Assembly: GCA_030149325.1 (NCBI GenBank) | Contig: JASBRS010000034.1 | Span: 1 to 49,066 of the forward strand | Direction of reading: 5' to 3' | Length of the DNA: 49,066 bases | Source: Deinococci bacterium | Lineage (GTDB): Bacteria; Deinococcota; Deinococci; Deinococcales; Trueperaceae | Part shown: one piece after another, positions 10,411-21,345 of the stretch | Layout: each line of letters begins with the position of its first letter | Numbering within the stretch: position 1 is the stretch's first letter | Notes under the pieces: generated by a model | What the model saw: only the letters and a program-made list of their open reading frames with translations | The model's database searches: none | What the model was told of the DNA's origin: nothing | Translations under genes and position numbers: made by a program

Positions 10411-10440
10411 GAAAGGCCGGCGAGGGCGGTCCGGCCTTTC
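10411..10440. terminator. Bidirectional terminator-like hairpin
   Basis: A perfect 10-bp stem GAAAGGCCGG/CCGGCCTTTC with a 10-nt loop, 72 nt after the DUF11-type gene. On the minus strand it is followed by AATTTTCTATT, so it fits a terminator better in that direction. Confidence 0.6.
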
Positions 10441-10459
10441 GTGGAGGGGTCACGTGTCT

Positions 10460-10500
10460 CTAGGAGGTGTTACGACGTTGCCCTGCAACGTCAACCCTAG
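10460..10500. other. Two-tier inverted repeat in a gene-free stretch
   Basis: CTAGG (10460-10464) pairs with CCTAG (10496-10500). Inside, GACGTTGC (10474-10481) pairs with GCAACGTC (10485-10492) around a 3-nt loop. The surrounding region 10339-10605 carries no convincing gene; a 21-codon reading at 10532 has no initiation signal. This could be a second terminator, an RNA element or a protein-binding site. Confidence 0.35.
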
Positions 10501-10594
10501 CTCCGACCCCTGAGCGCCCCTTGAGCCCTTCATGAGGATCGTGAGGAAGATGATGCACGACGCCCGGCCGACGACGCCCGAGGGTCCGGCGACG

Positions 10595-10600
10595 TAGCAT
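10595..10600 (+). promoter_or_regulatory. -10 box of leaderless PIG-L gene
   Basis: TAGCAT, then GCGGG, then ATG at 10606. Confidence 0.55.
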
Positions 10601-10605
10601 GCGGG

Positions 10606-11409
10606 ATGCAGCTGCTCGCGGTCTATGCCCACCCCGACGACGAGGCCTTCGGTTCCGGCGGCACGCTGGCGCGCTATGCCGCAGCCGGGGACGACGTCCG
10701 GCTCATCTGCGCCACCCGCGGCGAGTCGGGCAAGATCACCGACCCCGACATCGACCCCGACGTCGACCTGGCCGAGTTGCGTGAGGCCGAGCTGCGCGAC
10801 GCATGCCGTGCCCTGGGTATCGGCGAGCCGATCTTCCTCGGCTACCACGACTCGGGACGCAACGAGCGCACCCGTCACGACGACCCCAAGGCCCTCATGA
10901 ACGTCGACGAGTTCGAGCTCGAGGCGGCCCTCCGGCCGTGGCTGGCCGAGTTCGAGCCGCAGGTGATGATCACCTTCGACCCCCACGGCGCCTACGGCCA
11001 CATCGACCACATCCGCATCCAGCGGGCGGCCACCGCCGCCTTCTGGTCGGCGGGCAGCGTCACGCCGCGGCCGCCGCGGCGGCTCTACTACACCGCCATC
11101 GGCCTGGAGCGTATGCGGGAGATGCAGGAGGCGCGGCCGCGCAGCCCCATGGCCGGCCTCGATGCAGGCCTGTACGCGGTCAGCGAGGCGTCGTTCGCCG
11201 CCGTCCTCGACGTCGCTCCCTGGGTCGACGCCAAGGAGCGCGCGATCCGGGCGCACCGCAGCCAGGTGGGTCCCCGGTCGAGCTTCGCTCCCGCCGAGAG
11301 GGACGAGGCGGCCTGGCGCGCCTACCTGGCTCGCGAGACGTTCACCCTGGGCGGCGCCCGCGGCGGCTTCCCCGAGCCTCCCGTCGCCGACCTCTTCGAC
11401 GGCCTCTAG
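10606..11409 (+). CDS. PIG-L family zinc-dependent N-deacetylase
   Basis: 267 aa; start 5 nt after a TAGCAT box. Zinc-binding motif AHPDDEAFGSGGTLA is at residues 8-22, and the second metal site HGAYGHIDHIRIQRAA is near residue 127. The fold is the Rossmann-like LmbE/PIG-L type. Members remove an acetyl group from GlcNAc-linked compounds, including bacillithiol and mycothiol precursors (BshB, MshB). Deinococcota are known to make bacillithiol, so BshB-like activity is possible, but no other thiol-synthesis gene is present here. The stop overlaps the stop of the convergent gene by 4 nt. Confidence 0.88.
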   Translation: MQLLAVYAHPDDEAFGSGGTLARYAAAGDDVRLICATRGESGKITDPDIDPDVDLAELREAELRDACRALGIGEPIFLGYHDSGRNERTRHDDPKALMNVDEFELEAALRPWLAEFEPQVMITFDPHGAYGHIDHIRIQRAATAAFWSAGSVTPRPPRRLYYTAIGLERMREMQEARPRSPMAGLDAGLYAVSEASFAAVLDVAPWVDAKERAIRAHRSQVGPRSSFAPAERDEAAWRAYLARETFTLGGARGGFPEPPVADLFDGL

Positions 11410-11849
11410 CCGGCGCCGGCAGGCACGACCCGGTAGCGGACGTCGAAGCTGCCGCGCGTGGCTCGGCCTCTCAGGTCGACGTGGTAGGCGCCCGAGGTGG
11501 TGAGGGCCAGGTCGACGCTGCCCCGCTGCGGACCGGCCGCGGTCCGACTCCACAGCTCACGGCCGTCGGGCGACCTCACCTCGAGGGCCAGCGTGCCGCT
11601 CACGGGCTCGAGGTCGAAGGTCACCTCGAGACGGTCGTGGGTCCCGCCACGCACGGCGCGCGCGTCGACCCCGTCGAAGTAGCGGTAGCTGGCGGCGAGG
11701 TGGCCGGGAACGGACACCCCTCGCCACAGGACGCGCGAGGGGCCGTCACGGAGCACGAGACCGAGCGTCAGGCCGATGCCGGCAAGGACCACGACACTCA
11801 CCACGATGACGATGCGACGGCGGGCTCCGAAGGGACAGGCGATGCGCAC
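11406..11849 (-). CDS. Membrane-anchored hypothetical protein
   Basis: 147 aa, not recognised. A basic start (MRIACPFGARRR) and one hydrophobic helix (IVIVVSVVVLAGIGLTLGLVL) form an uncleaved anchor or signal. The remaining 110 residues look like one beta-sandwich, with strands such as HDRLEVTFDLEPVSGTLALEV and GAYHVDLRGRATRGSFDVRY. This pattern resembles bacterial pre-peptidase (PPC-like) or jelly-roll domains. It is probably periplasmic. Its stop codon overlaps that of the PIG-L gene; 132 nt separate it from the ABC exporter gene upstream, so it may be the last gene of that transcript. Confidence 0.6.
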   Translation of the reverse strand: MRIACPFGARRRIVIVVSVVVLAGIGLTLGLVLRDGPSRVLWRGVSVPGHLAASYRYFDGVDARAVRGGTHDRLEVTFDLEPVSGTLALEVRSPDGRELWSRTAAGPQRGSVDLALTTSGAYHVDLRGRATRGSFDVRYRVVPAGAG

Positions 11850-11981
11850 GCTGGGCTCCTCTCGGCGACGGCGCCGTGAACGGCGCGCCGGACCCGGGAC
11901 GGCGCAGCATCGCAGCGGCCCGGTACCGGAGGCAAGGGACGGCGGTCCCGGTTGCGAGCGACGGAGCCGACACGCCTCGCC

Positions 11982-13949
11982 TCAGGCGGTCTCGTCGCGC
12001 TCCTTGAACTGCAGCTCGTACAGCTTGCGGTAGTAGCCGTCTTCCTGCTGGAGGAGGTCGGCGTGGCTGCCCTCCTCGATGAGCTTGCCCTTGCGCATCA
12101 CCAGGATGCGGTCGACGTCCTGGATGGTCGAGAGCCGGTGGGCGATGATGATGCTGGTACGCCCCTGCATCAGCTTGTGCAGGGCGTCCTGGATGAGCTC
12201 CTCGGTCTCGGTGTCGACGTTGGCGGTGGCCTCGTCGAGCACCAGCAGGATGTCGGGGTTCTGCACCAGTGCCCGCGCGAAGGCGATGAGTTGCTTCTGA
12301 CCGGTCGAGAAGCCGGCCCCGCGCTCGCGCACCGGCGTGTCGTAGCCGGCCGGGAGACGGCTGATGAAGCCGTGCGCGTTGACGAAGCGCGCCGCCTGCT
12401 CCACCTGCTCGTGCGGGATGCTGGCGTCGCCGAGGGTGATGTTGCTGCGTACGGTGCCGCTGAACAGGAACGGATCCTGCAGAACGATGCCGATGTGGCG
12501 GCGCAGCTCGATCTGGTCGTAGTCGCGCACATCGCGCCCGTCGATGCGAACGGCACCGCGCTGGACGTCGTAGAAGCGGCTGATCAGGCTGATGATGGTG
12601 GTCTTGCCGGCACCGGTGTGCCCCACGAAGGCGACCGACTCGCCGGGCCGGATGGTGAAGCTGACGTCGCGCAGCACCCAGTCCTCGGCGTCGTAGGCGA
12701 AGTGGACGTGGTCGAACGCCACCTCCCCCCGGAAGGCGGTGTCGAAGTGCGCGGCATCGGGGCGGTTGACGATCTGCTCGGGGGTGTCGATCAGCCCGAA
12801 GATGCGCTCCGACGACGCCATCGCCGCCTGCATGATGTTGAACTTGTCCGACAGGTCCTGCAGCGGCCGGAAGAACATGTTGGAGAACTGGATGTAGGCC
12901 ACCAGAACGCCGATGGTGACCGTGCCCGACAGCCCGGGGCCGACGATCTCGAGCGCCCCGTAGTAGAGGATCATCGCCATCGACACCGAGGACAGGATGT
13001 TGACGGTGGGCCAGAACAGGCTGAACCAGCGGATCTGCTCGGCGTAGGCATCGAGGAGCTCGAGGTTGATGTGGTCGAAGCTGCGCTCGTTGCGGGCCTC
13101 GCGGTTGAAGAGCTGCACCGTGCGCATGCCCGAGAGGTTCTCGGCGAGGTAGGCGTTGGACTTCGAGGTCCGGAGCCGCACCGCCCGGTAGGCGTCGCGG
13201 ATGCGGCGCCGGAGCATGTTGAGCGCCAGGAACAGCAGCGGCATCACCGTAAGGGTGATGAGCGCCAGCCGCCAGTTGATGCTGAACATGTACACCAGGA
13301 GGCCTACCACCATGCCGACGTCGGCGATGAGCCCCACCACGCCGTCGGTCATCATCGTCTGCACCGCCTCGACGTCGCTGGTGATGCGCGTGATGAGCCG
13401 GCCCACCGGGGTGCGGTCGAAGAAGCCCATGTGCAGGCGCTGGATCTTGCCGAAGATCTCCCGGCGGATGTCGTAGATGATGTGCTGGCCGAGCCATTCG
13501 ACCAGGTAGGTGTAGCCGTAGCGCAGCGCGAACGTCGCCAGCCGCAGCCCCAGGTACAGCAGCACGATGACCGTCAGGCCGTGCAGGCGCTGGTCGAGGC
13601 TGAGGGTGTTGAAGGGGGCCCGGTCGGCCACGATGTAGCGATCGACGGCCAGCGCCAGCAGCGTGGGGAAGGCGGGCGTCAGGGCGCTGTAGATCAGCAA
13701 CATCGCTACGGCCACGCCGAGCTGCAGGCGGTAGGGGCGCAGGTAGCCCATCAACCGGCCCATGATCTGCCAGTCGAACGACTTCTCGAAGGCCTCGCCG
13801 TCCTCGTCGAGGCGGCTCTCCTCGCGCATGCGTCGGCGGCGGCTCTGCCGCAGCCTCCGGAACTCCGCCTTCGCCTCCTCGACGGAGTACTCCGGCAGGT
13901 CCATGTCGGTGAGCGCGGCGAACGGCGCGTCGCGTGGGGGCGTGGCCAT
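11982..13949 (-). CDS. ABC exporter half-transporter, subunit with the catalytic Glu
   Basis: 655 aa. The start ATG at 13949 shares one base with the stop of the partner gene (TGATG). Residues 1-70 are a charged cytoplasmic extension. Residues 75-370 form six membrane segments of the type I exporter fold. The ATPase domain has Walker A GHTGAGKTT, Q-loop VLQDPFLFSGTV, Walker B ILLVLDEATANVD with its catalytic Glu, and the H-loop IIAHRLS. The signature motif is changed from LSGGQ to FSTGQKQ. With the partner's Asp in Walker B, this gives one normal and one degenerate ATP site, as in TM287/288 and BmrCD-type heterodimers. It probably exports drugs or lipids. Confidence 0.92.
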   Translation of the reverse strand: MATPPRDAPFAALTDMDLPEYSVEEAKAEFRRLRQSRRRRMREESRLDEDGEAFEKSFDWQIMGRLMGYLRPYRLQLGVAVAMLLIYSALTPAFPTLLALAVDRYIVADRAPFNTLSLDQRLHGLTVIVLLYLGLRLATFALRYGYTYLVEWLGQHIIYDIRREIFGKIQRLHMGFFDRTPVGRLITRITSDVEAVQTMMTDGVVGLIADVGMVVGLLVYMFSINWRLALITLTVMPLLFLALNMLRRRIRDAYRAVRLRTSKSNAYLAENLSGMRTVQLFNREARNERSFDHINLELLDAYAEQIRWFSLFWPTVNILSSVSMAMILYYGALEIVGPGLSGTVTIGVLVAYIQFSNMFFRPLQDLSDKFNIMQAAMASSERIFGLIDTPEQIVNRPDAAHFDTAFRGEVAFDHVHFAYDAEDWVLRDVSFTIRPGESVAFVGHTGAGKTTIISLISRFYDVQRGAVRIDGRDVRDYDQIELRRHIGIVLQDPFLFSGTVRSNITLGDASIPHEQVEQAARFVNAHGFISRLPAGYDTPVRERGAGFSTGQKQLIAFARALVQNPDILLVLDEATANVDTETEELIQDALHKLMQGRTSIIIAHRLSTIQDVDRILVMRKGKLIEEGSHADLLQQEDGYYRKLYELQFKERDETA

Positions 13950-15712
13950 CACGCGGCCTCCAGGTCGGCTTCGAGTTGCTGACGGCGGTGCATGTCGGCG
14001 TACCAGCCGTCGGCCTCGAGGAGCTGCTCGTGCGTGCCCTCCTCGGTGATGCAGCCGTGCTCGAGCACCATCACGCGGTCGCAGTGCTGGAAGGCGCTGA
14101 TGCGGTGCGCCACGATCAACGTGGTGCGGCCGCGCTGGACCTGCTCGAGCCCCTCCAGGATGCGCGCCTCGGTCTGGGTGTCGACCGCCGACAGGGCGTC
14201 GTCGAAGATGAGCACCCGCGGGTCGCGCACGATGGCGCGGGCGATGGCGGTGCGCTGGCGCTGTCCGCCCGAGAGCGTCACGCCGCGCTCGCCCAGCCGG
14301 GTGGCGTAGCCCTGCGGGAAGTCGCGCACGTCGCCGTCGAGCTGCGACAGCTCGGCCGCGCGCACCACCCGGGGCATCAGCGTCTCGTGGTCGGCCTCGG
14401 GGATGCCGTAGGCGATGTTGTCGGCGATGGTGTCGCTGAACAGGAAGGGCTCCTGCGGCACCAGCCCGATGAAGCGCCGGACCACCGCCACCGGGTAGCG
14501 GCGGACGTCGATGCCGTCGAGCAGGATGGTGCCGGCGTCGGGATCGAGGACGCGGGCGATGAGGTTGGCGATGAGCGTCTTGCCGCTGCCGGTGCGGCCG
14601 GTGATGCCCACGCTCTCGCCGGGCCGGATGCGGAAGCTGACGTCCTCGAGGGCCGGAACGCCGTCGAAGGCGATGCTGACGTTGCGGAACTCGATCTCGC
14701 CGCGCAGCTCGCGGAGGCCCAGGTCGGTGGCGTCGTTGTCGCGGATGCGGGGCTCGCTGTCGAGGATCTCGCGGAGCCGCCGCCACGAGGTGGACCCGCG
14801 CTGCGCCAGGTTGGCGATCCAGCCCAGCGCGATCAGCGGCCACTGGATGCCGTTGAACAGGAACACGAAGGCCGAGAACTGGCCGATGGTGAGGTTGCCG
14901 CCGACGCCCAGCACGTAGCGCCCGCCGACCAGCAGGAGCAGCGCCACGGTGAGCCCGAACAGCGTCTCCATGAGCGGCCCCAGCGGGCCGTCGACGCGCG
15001 TCAGCGCCAGGTAGCGGCGGATGTACTCGTCGTTGAGGCTGCGGAAGGTGCCCTGGTGGCGGTCTTCGATGCCGAAGCCCTTCACCACGCGCATGCCATC
15101 GAAGTTCTCCTGCGCCATCGCCGAGACGTCGCTGAACTGCTCCTGCACCTTCTGGTAGCGGTGGTGGATGATGCGCATGAACACGAAGAAGGTCACCGAG
15201 ATCACCGGCATGATGATCAACGTCATCAGCGTCAGGCTCGGGCTCAACCGCGCCATACGGGTGATGGTGAAGCCGAGCAGCAGCACCGTGTTGATGGCCT
15301 GGAAGGCGCCCACCCCGACGAACATGCGCACCGCGTTGAGGTCGGCGGTGAGCCGCGCCATCAGGTCGCCGACGCGGTGGTTGTCGTAGTAGTCGGCGTC
15401 GAGCCGGGCGAAGTGGCGGAACAGGTCGCGCCGGACGTCGAACTGGATCTCCCAGCTCGCGGCCAGCAGGCTCCGGCGCACCACGATCATGGCGATCGAC
15501 CCCGCCAGGGCCGTCCCCAGCACGGCGGCGACGTAGAGCCACATGTGCGCCACCGTCATGGTGCCCTGCTTGAGCGCATCGATCGCCATGCCGGGGATCA
15601 CCGGCGTCAGCGTCGTGAAGAAGGCGTTGGCCACCATCATCACGATGCCCAGCAGGTAGGCCCGGGTGTGCCCGCGCACGTAGCGCGAGAGATCGCGTAG
15701 GGTCTGCAGCAC
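13949..15712 (-). CDS. ABC exporter half-transporter, subunit with degenerate Walker B
   Basis: 587 aa from the GTG at 15712, which has GGAGGGGACC before it; an in-frame extension upstream has no fitting ribosome binding site. Six membrane segments lie within residues 1-320. The ATPase domain has Walker A GRTGSGKTL, Q-loop VPQEPFLFSDTI, a normal signature LSGGQRQRTAIARA and H-loop IVAHRIS. Walker B is VLIFDDALSAVD, so Asp replaces the catalytic Glu. This site pairs with the altered FSTGQ signature of the downstream subunit, which marks the pair as an asymmetric heterodimer. A possible -10 box (TAGAGT, minus strand, 15934-15939) would give a long leader of about 215 nt. Confidence 0.92.
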   Translation of the reverse strand: MLQTLRDLSRYVRGHTRAYLLGIVMMVANAFFTTLTPVIPGMAIDALKQGTMTVAHMWLYVAAVLGTALAGSIAMIVVRRSLLAASWEIQFDVRRDLFRHFARLDADYYDNHRVGDLMARLTADLNAVRMFVGVGAFQAINTVLLLGFTITRMARLSPSLTLMTLIIMPVISVTFFVFMRIIHHRYQKVQEQFSDVSAMAQENFDGMRVVKGFGIEDRHQGTFRSLNDEYIRRYLALTRVDGPLGPLMETLFGLTVALLLLVGGRYVLGVGGNLTIGQFSAFVFLFNGIQWPLIALGWIANLAQRGSTSWRRLREILDSEPRIRDNDATDLGLRELRGEIEFRNVSIAFDGVPALEDVSFRIRPGESVGITGRTGSGKTLIANLIARVLDPDAGTILLDGIDVRRYPVAVVRRFIGLVPQEPFLFSDTIADNIAYGIPEADHETLMPRVVRAAELSQLDGDVRDFPQGYATRLGERGVTLSGGQRQRTAIARAIVRDPRVLIFDDALSAVDTQTEARILEGLEQVQRGRTTLIVAHRISAFQHCDRVMVLEHGCITEEGTHEQLLEADGWYADMHRRQQLEADLEAA

Positions 15713-15947
15713 GGTCCCCTCCGGAGGGACGAACGAGAGCGGCCCGAGGGCAGGAGCACGAGGACCCTCGGTCGGATGCTGTTCACGGTGCCGGGCGCGC
15801 GGCCTCGTCGGTCCGCCGCTCCTCCTCCGTGACGGGGGAGGGCTGGGCGGGAGGGCGTAGGCGGGGCGGCTCGTGGCCGGTCCCCATCCTGCGCGCCGAC
15901 GCGGAGCGCCCGCAGCACACAGAGCCAAACGCAACTCTACCGCTTCC

Positions 15948-15967
15948 CGCGGCCCCTTGGGGCCGCG
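15948..15967. terminator. Terminator-like hairpin after the PASTA gene
   Basis: CGCGGCCCC/GGGGCCGCG, a 9-bp perfect stem with a TT loop, 32 nt after the PASTA gene stop on the minus strand. The stretch between here and the ABC genes (15713-15947) shows no gene. Confidence 0.45.
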
Positions 15968-15998
15968 CGAGGCGACACTCGGCCCCGTCGATGAAGGA

Positions 15999-17648
15999 CT
16001 AGGGCACGAACTCGGGCGAGCCGTAGGGCTGGCCGTTGAGCTCCAACGTGAACGTGACGGGCCCCGGATAGGTCGTCAGCCACGTGCCCCGCAGGGTCTG
16101 GCCGCCCTGCACGGTGGTGCGGTTCACCAGCGTGCGCGGGCCGTCGAGCGGCTGCGCGTAAACGGTGGCCACCTGTTGCGGGATGCCGGGCTGGATGGTC
16201 CAGGCGTACGGCACGTGCCTCAGCTCCGGCTGCTTGACCGTTGCGACGGCGCCCGGCGGCGTCAACGTGACGGGGTGGACGTTGACGGTGAGGGCGAGGG
16301 TGTGGTCGCCGGGGTCGGCGCCGGGCTGCGGGTCCTGCATCACCACGCCGGAGGGGAGTTGCGGCGACGCCACGGTGGTCGAGGTGACGGTGTAGCCAGT
16401 GGCGACGGCCTCGGCCTGCTGCAGGTCCATGCCGATCAGCGACGGGACGGTGGCCGAGCTGGCCGCCGAGGTCGGAGCGCCGGCCTGCACCACCAATCGC
16501 AGGATGGCCTCGCTGATGGGGATGCCGATGTGCGGCGCCAGCGACTGGTTGAGGACCTCCCCCGGGTAACCGTCGGGGGCGTGGATCTTGTCGACCAGGA
16601 TCTGGTCCGGGCCGAGGCCCGCCACCGTCGCCAGGGCCTGCGCGTCCTCGACCGACAGCCCTACCAGGCGCGGCAGGAAGGTCTCCGGTTGCGCCGGGCC
16701 GAGGCTGACGAGCACGTCGACGGCCTGCCCCTCGGCCAGCTTCGAGGCGCTCGGCGCCGACTGCGCCAGCACCACCCCGGCCGGCGTGGAGGCGTGGATG
16801 TGCGCCACCACGCCCAGGTCGAGGCCCGCCTTCTGCAGGTCGGTGGTGACCTGGTCGGGGAAGGTCTCGCCCACGAGCTGGGGCACCTTGGTGCTGGCGA
16901 GCTGGCCCTGCGGCAGCGCGTAGCTGAGCTGCACCACGCGGCCCGGGCGGAGCAGCGTGCCGGCCTCGGGCTGGACCGAGAGCACCGTTCCCGGCGCTTC
17001 TGGGGACTCCAGCGGGGTCGGATTCGAGGCCAGGTCGAGGCGCGCCAGTGCCTGCTCGGCGGCGTTGACGCCCTGGCCCACCACGTTGGGAACGACCACC
17101 GTACGGCTGTTCGAACGGCGCAGGAAGCCCCCGACCAGCAGGGCGACCGAGACCGCCAGCAGCACGAAGGTCAGCGCCCAGGGGGCGAACGCAGCGGGCA
17201 ACGCACGGCGCGCCGGGGTGCGGGCGGCGGGAGGCTCGTCGTCGGCCGGGCGAGACAAGGGCACGCTGCCGTCCCACGCCAGCCCGTAGAGCCGAGCGTG
17301 GCGGCCGTTGCGGCGGATGTCGGCGGAGGCGGCGTCGAAGCCGTGCTCGACCAGGGCCGTCCGGATGTCGCCGTCGTGCGCCTGCGCGGCGCCGCTGTCG
17401 CCGTGTTCCCAGGCCACGTAGTGCGCGCCGGGGCGCGAGATGACGTCGTACACGGCCGCCTTGCCGTCGCGCTTGAGGCGCTTGAGGAGGCGGCGGAGGC
17501 GCTCGAAGGTGGCCTCCTGGGTGGGCTCGAGATCGAACCACTCGATCCGCACCAGCGTGCCGTCGGGGGCGGTGGCCTCGATGAGGGTCCGCCCGCGCTC
17601 GGCGGCGGTCTGGCTGATGATCTCGTACTTCCCGTCCAGCAACGACAC
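15999..17648 (-). CDS. PASTA-domain membrane protein with a kinase N-lobe-like head
   Basis: 549 aa; GTG start at 17648 with GGGGAGAG upstream and a TATCAT -10 box. The cytoplasmic head (1-145) begins LLDGKYEIISQTAAERG, like the glycine-loop start of PknB-type Ser/Thr kinases, and goes on with RIEWFDLEPTQEATFERLRR. It then lacks the HRD, DFG and APE blocks, so it cannot be an active kinase. One membrane helix is near 150-172 (FAPWALTFVLLAVSVALLVG). Outside are about four PASTA domains (roughly 182-455), for example VVVPNVVGQGVNAAEQALAR and VPSLIGMDLQQAEAVA, then a beta-rich tail. PASTA domains bind peptidoglycan fragments. It is probably a cell-wall sensor or scaffold. Confidence 0.8.
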   Translation of the reverse strand: MSLLDGKYEIISQTAAERGRTLIEATAPDGTLVRIEWFDLEPTQEATFERLRRLLKRLKRDGKAAVYDVISRPGAHYVAWEHGDSGAAQAHDGDIRTALVEHGFDAASADIRRNGRHARLYGLAWDGSVPLSRPADDEPPAARTPARRALPAAFAPWALTFVLLAVSVALLVGGFLRRSNSRTVVVPNVVGQGVNAAEQALARLDLASNPTPLESPEAPGTVLSVQPEAGTLLRPGRVVQLSYALPQGQLASTKVPQLVGETFPDQVTTDLQKAGLDLGVVAHIHASTPAGVVLAQSAPSASKLAEGQAVDVLVSLGPAQPETFLPRLVGLSVEDAQALATVAGLGPDQILVDKIHAPDGYPGEVLNQSLAPHIGIPISEAILRLVVQAGAPTSAASSATVPSLIGMDLQQAEAVATGYTVTSTTVASPQLPSGVVMQDPQPGADPGDHTLALTVNVHPVTLTPPGAVATVKQPELRHVPYAWTIQPGIPQQVATVYAQPLDGPRTLVNRTTVQGGQTLRGTWLTTYPGPVTFTLELNGQPYGSPEFVP

Positions 17649-17682
17649 TTCGGTTCTCTCCCCGGGGCTGGGCCCGCGGTCG

Positions 17683-17688
17683 ATGATA
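17683..17688 (-). promoter_or_regulatory. -10 box of the PASTA gene
   Basis: TATCAT on the minus strand, giving a leader of about 28 nt that carries the ribosome binding site. The ftsH terminator lies just upstream, so the gene has its own promoter. Confidence 0.45.
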
Positions 17689-17699
17689 CCCCGCGACGT

Positions 17700-17735
17700 A
17701 TGAGGAAAGCGGGCGCCCCGGTTGGGGCACCCGCT
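17700..17735 (-). terminator. Rho-independent terminator of ftsH
   Basis: On the minus strand AGCGGGTGCCCC pairs with GGGGCGCCCGCT (one G-U pair), followed by TTTCCTCAT. It starts 50 nt after the ftsH stop. Confidence 0.65.
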
Positions 17736-17784
17736 CGTCGGACGCGTCGTCGGCTCCTGCTCGGGCGCCGTGCCTGCGGCGGCC

Positions 17785-19788
<2,004 letters not shown>

Positions 19789-19955
19789 CAGATCCTCCAG
19801 CGGGCGCGTGGTCGCGCCGCATGGGTCGGGCCCCGCACGGCGTGCACGGGGCTAGTCATCAAAGGGTAGCACCCATGAAGGAAGCCCGGCTGTAAGCCAT
19901 CGGACCATGTTCGGGCGCCGGTCGGGGCGACGCCGGACCGATCGGGCGCAGGCGG

Positions 19956-21209
19956 TCAATGGAAGCTGTAGCTCTTGGGCACCGCCACCGTGCCGTTCTC
20001 GGTCACGGTGAAGCCGCGAGCGCGGTCCTCGTCGGGATCCACGCCGATCTGCGTGTCGGCCGGGATCTCCACGTTCTTGTCGATGATGGCGTTGCGGATG
20101 ACGCACCCGGGGCCGACGTCGACGGCATCGAAGAGCACGCTGTTCTCGACCACGGCGTGGGAGTGGACGCGCACGCGGCGCGCCAGGAGCGAGCGGCGGA
20201 CGGTGCTTCCCGAGAGGATCACGCCCCCGGCGATCAGCGAGTTGAGGGCGCGTCCGACGCGGCCCGCCTCCTCGTGCACGAACTTGGCGGGAGGGGAGAA
20301 CTCGGCCGAGGTCCGGAGCGGCCACTGATCGTTGTAGAGGTCGAACTCCGGCTCGACATCGACGAGGTCCATGCTGGCCTCCCAGTAGCTGTCGAGCGTG
20401 CCGACGTCGCGCCAGTAGGTGTTGGGCCCGTCCTGGCCCGGGATGGGGTTGCGGGCGAAGTCGTAGGCGAACAGCCGGTACCCCTCCTCCAACGCCATCG
20501 GCAGCACGTTCTTGCCGAAGTCGTGCTCGGAGCCGGGATCGGCGGCATCGCGGTTGAGCAGCTCGACGAGCTTCTCCACCGAGAAGATGTAGTTGCCCAT
20601 GCTGGCGAGGCAGTGGCTGGAGCGGCCGGGGATGGGGTTGGGGCTGGCGGGCTTCTCCTGGAACTCCTCGATGCGCCAGTCGTCGTCGATCTGTAGGACC
20701 CCGAAGCGCCGGCCGTCCTCGACGGGCGTGGGGTAGGCGGCGATGGTGACGTCGGCCTCGTGCTCGAGGTGGTACTCGATCATGTGGCTGATGTCCATCT
20801 TGTAGATGTGGTCGCCGCTGAAGATGGCCACCAGATCGGCGTCGTTGTTGTCGATGAGGTGGAGGTTCTGGTAGATGGCGTCGGCGGTGCCTCGGTACCA
20901 CTCGGCCCCCAGCTCCTCGTAGAGGTACATCTGCGCCGGCGCCAGGGTGATGAAGTACTCCGACAGGAAACTGCCGAAACGCCAGTTGCGCTGGATGTGC
21001 TCGGTCAGCGACTGCGCCTTGAACTGCGTCAGCACGTACATGCCGAAGATCTCGGAGTTGATCATGTTGTTGAGCGCGAAATCGATGATGCGGTACTTGC
21101 TGCCGAACGGCACCGCCGGCTTCGTGCGCTTCCAGGTCAGGGGGTGGAGGCGGCTGCCCTTGCCGCCCGCCAACACCATGCCGATGGTCTTCAGCTTGCG
21201 CGCTGCCAT
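19956..21209 (-). CDS. glgC: Glucose-1-phosphate adenylyltransferase
   Basis: 417 aa from the ATG at 21209, which has GGGGAGACG upstream; an upstream in-frame start lacks this. It makes ADP-glucose from glucose-1-phosphate and ATP, the committed step of glycogen synthesis. The N-terminal nucleotidyltransferase domain has [20 protein letters not shown] and the substrate block [10 protein letters not shown]. The glucose-1-phosphate region includes [11 protein letters not shown]. The C-terminal third is a left-handed beta-helix ([20 protein letters not shown]). No other glycogen gene is next to it. A -10 box (TATCAT, minus strand, 21264-21269) gives a leader of about 48 nt. It is divergent from rlmN. 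Confidence 0.95.
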   Translation of the reverse strand: MAARKLKTIGMVLAGGKGSRLHPLTWKRTKPAVPFGSKYRIIDFALNNMINSEIFGMYVLTQFKAQSLTEHIQRNWRFGSFLSEYFITLAPAQMYLYEELGAEWYRGTADAIYQNLHLIDNNDADLVAIFSGDHIYKMDISHMIEYHLEHEADVTIAAYPTPVEDGRRFGVLQIDDDWRIEEFQEKPASPNPIPGRSSHCLASMGNYIFSVEKLVELLNRDAADPGSEHDFGKNVLPMALEEGYRLFAYDFARNPIPGQDGPNTYWRDVGTLDSYWEASMDLVDVEPEFDLYNDQWPLRTSAEFSPPAKFVHEEAGRVGRALNSLIAGGVILSGSTVRRSLLARRVRVHSHAVVENSVLFDAVDVGPGCVIRNAIIDKNVEIPADTQIGVDPDEDRARGFTVTENGTVAVPKSYSFH

Positions 21210-21263
21210 GCTTCGTCTCCCCGGGGTCGTCGAGAGGGCGTCGGTGTGGGTTGTCGTTCCCCG

Positions 21264-21269
21264 ATGATA
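21264..21269 (-). promoter_or_regulatory. -10 box of glgC
   Basis: TATCAT on the minus strand, the same hexamer as before the PASTA gene. The leader of about 48 nt includes the ribosome binding site GGGGAG. Confidence 0.45.
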
Positions 21270-21331
21270 GCCCAGGGGGCGCACCCCACGAGGGCGTCGC
21301 GGGCTACGCCAGCGGGCCGCTCGGGGCGGGG

Positions 21332-21337
21332 TAGGCT
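21332..21337 (+). promoter_or_regulatory. -10 box of leaderless rlmN
   Basis: TAGGCT, then 8 nt, then ATG at 21346; no Shine-Dalgarno between. Confidence 0.5.
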
Positions 21338-21345
21338 GGCGGGCG

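Noticed and set aside
10532-10597. 21-codon ORF before the PIG-L gene
   Set aside because: No ribosome binding site or correctly spaced -10 box, and it overlaps the PIG-L promoter.
13934-15700. Long plus-strand ORF opposite the ABC exporter genes
   Set aside because: Asp/His/Val-rich composition without any domain is what GC-rich antisense frames give; the minus strand codes for well-defined ABC subunits.
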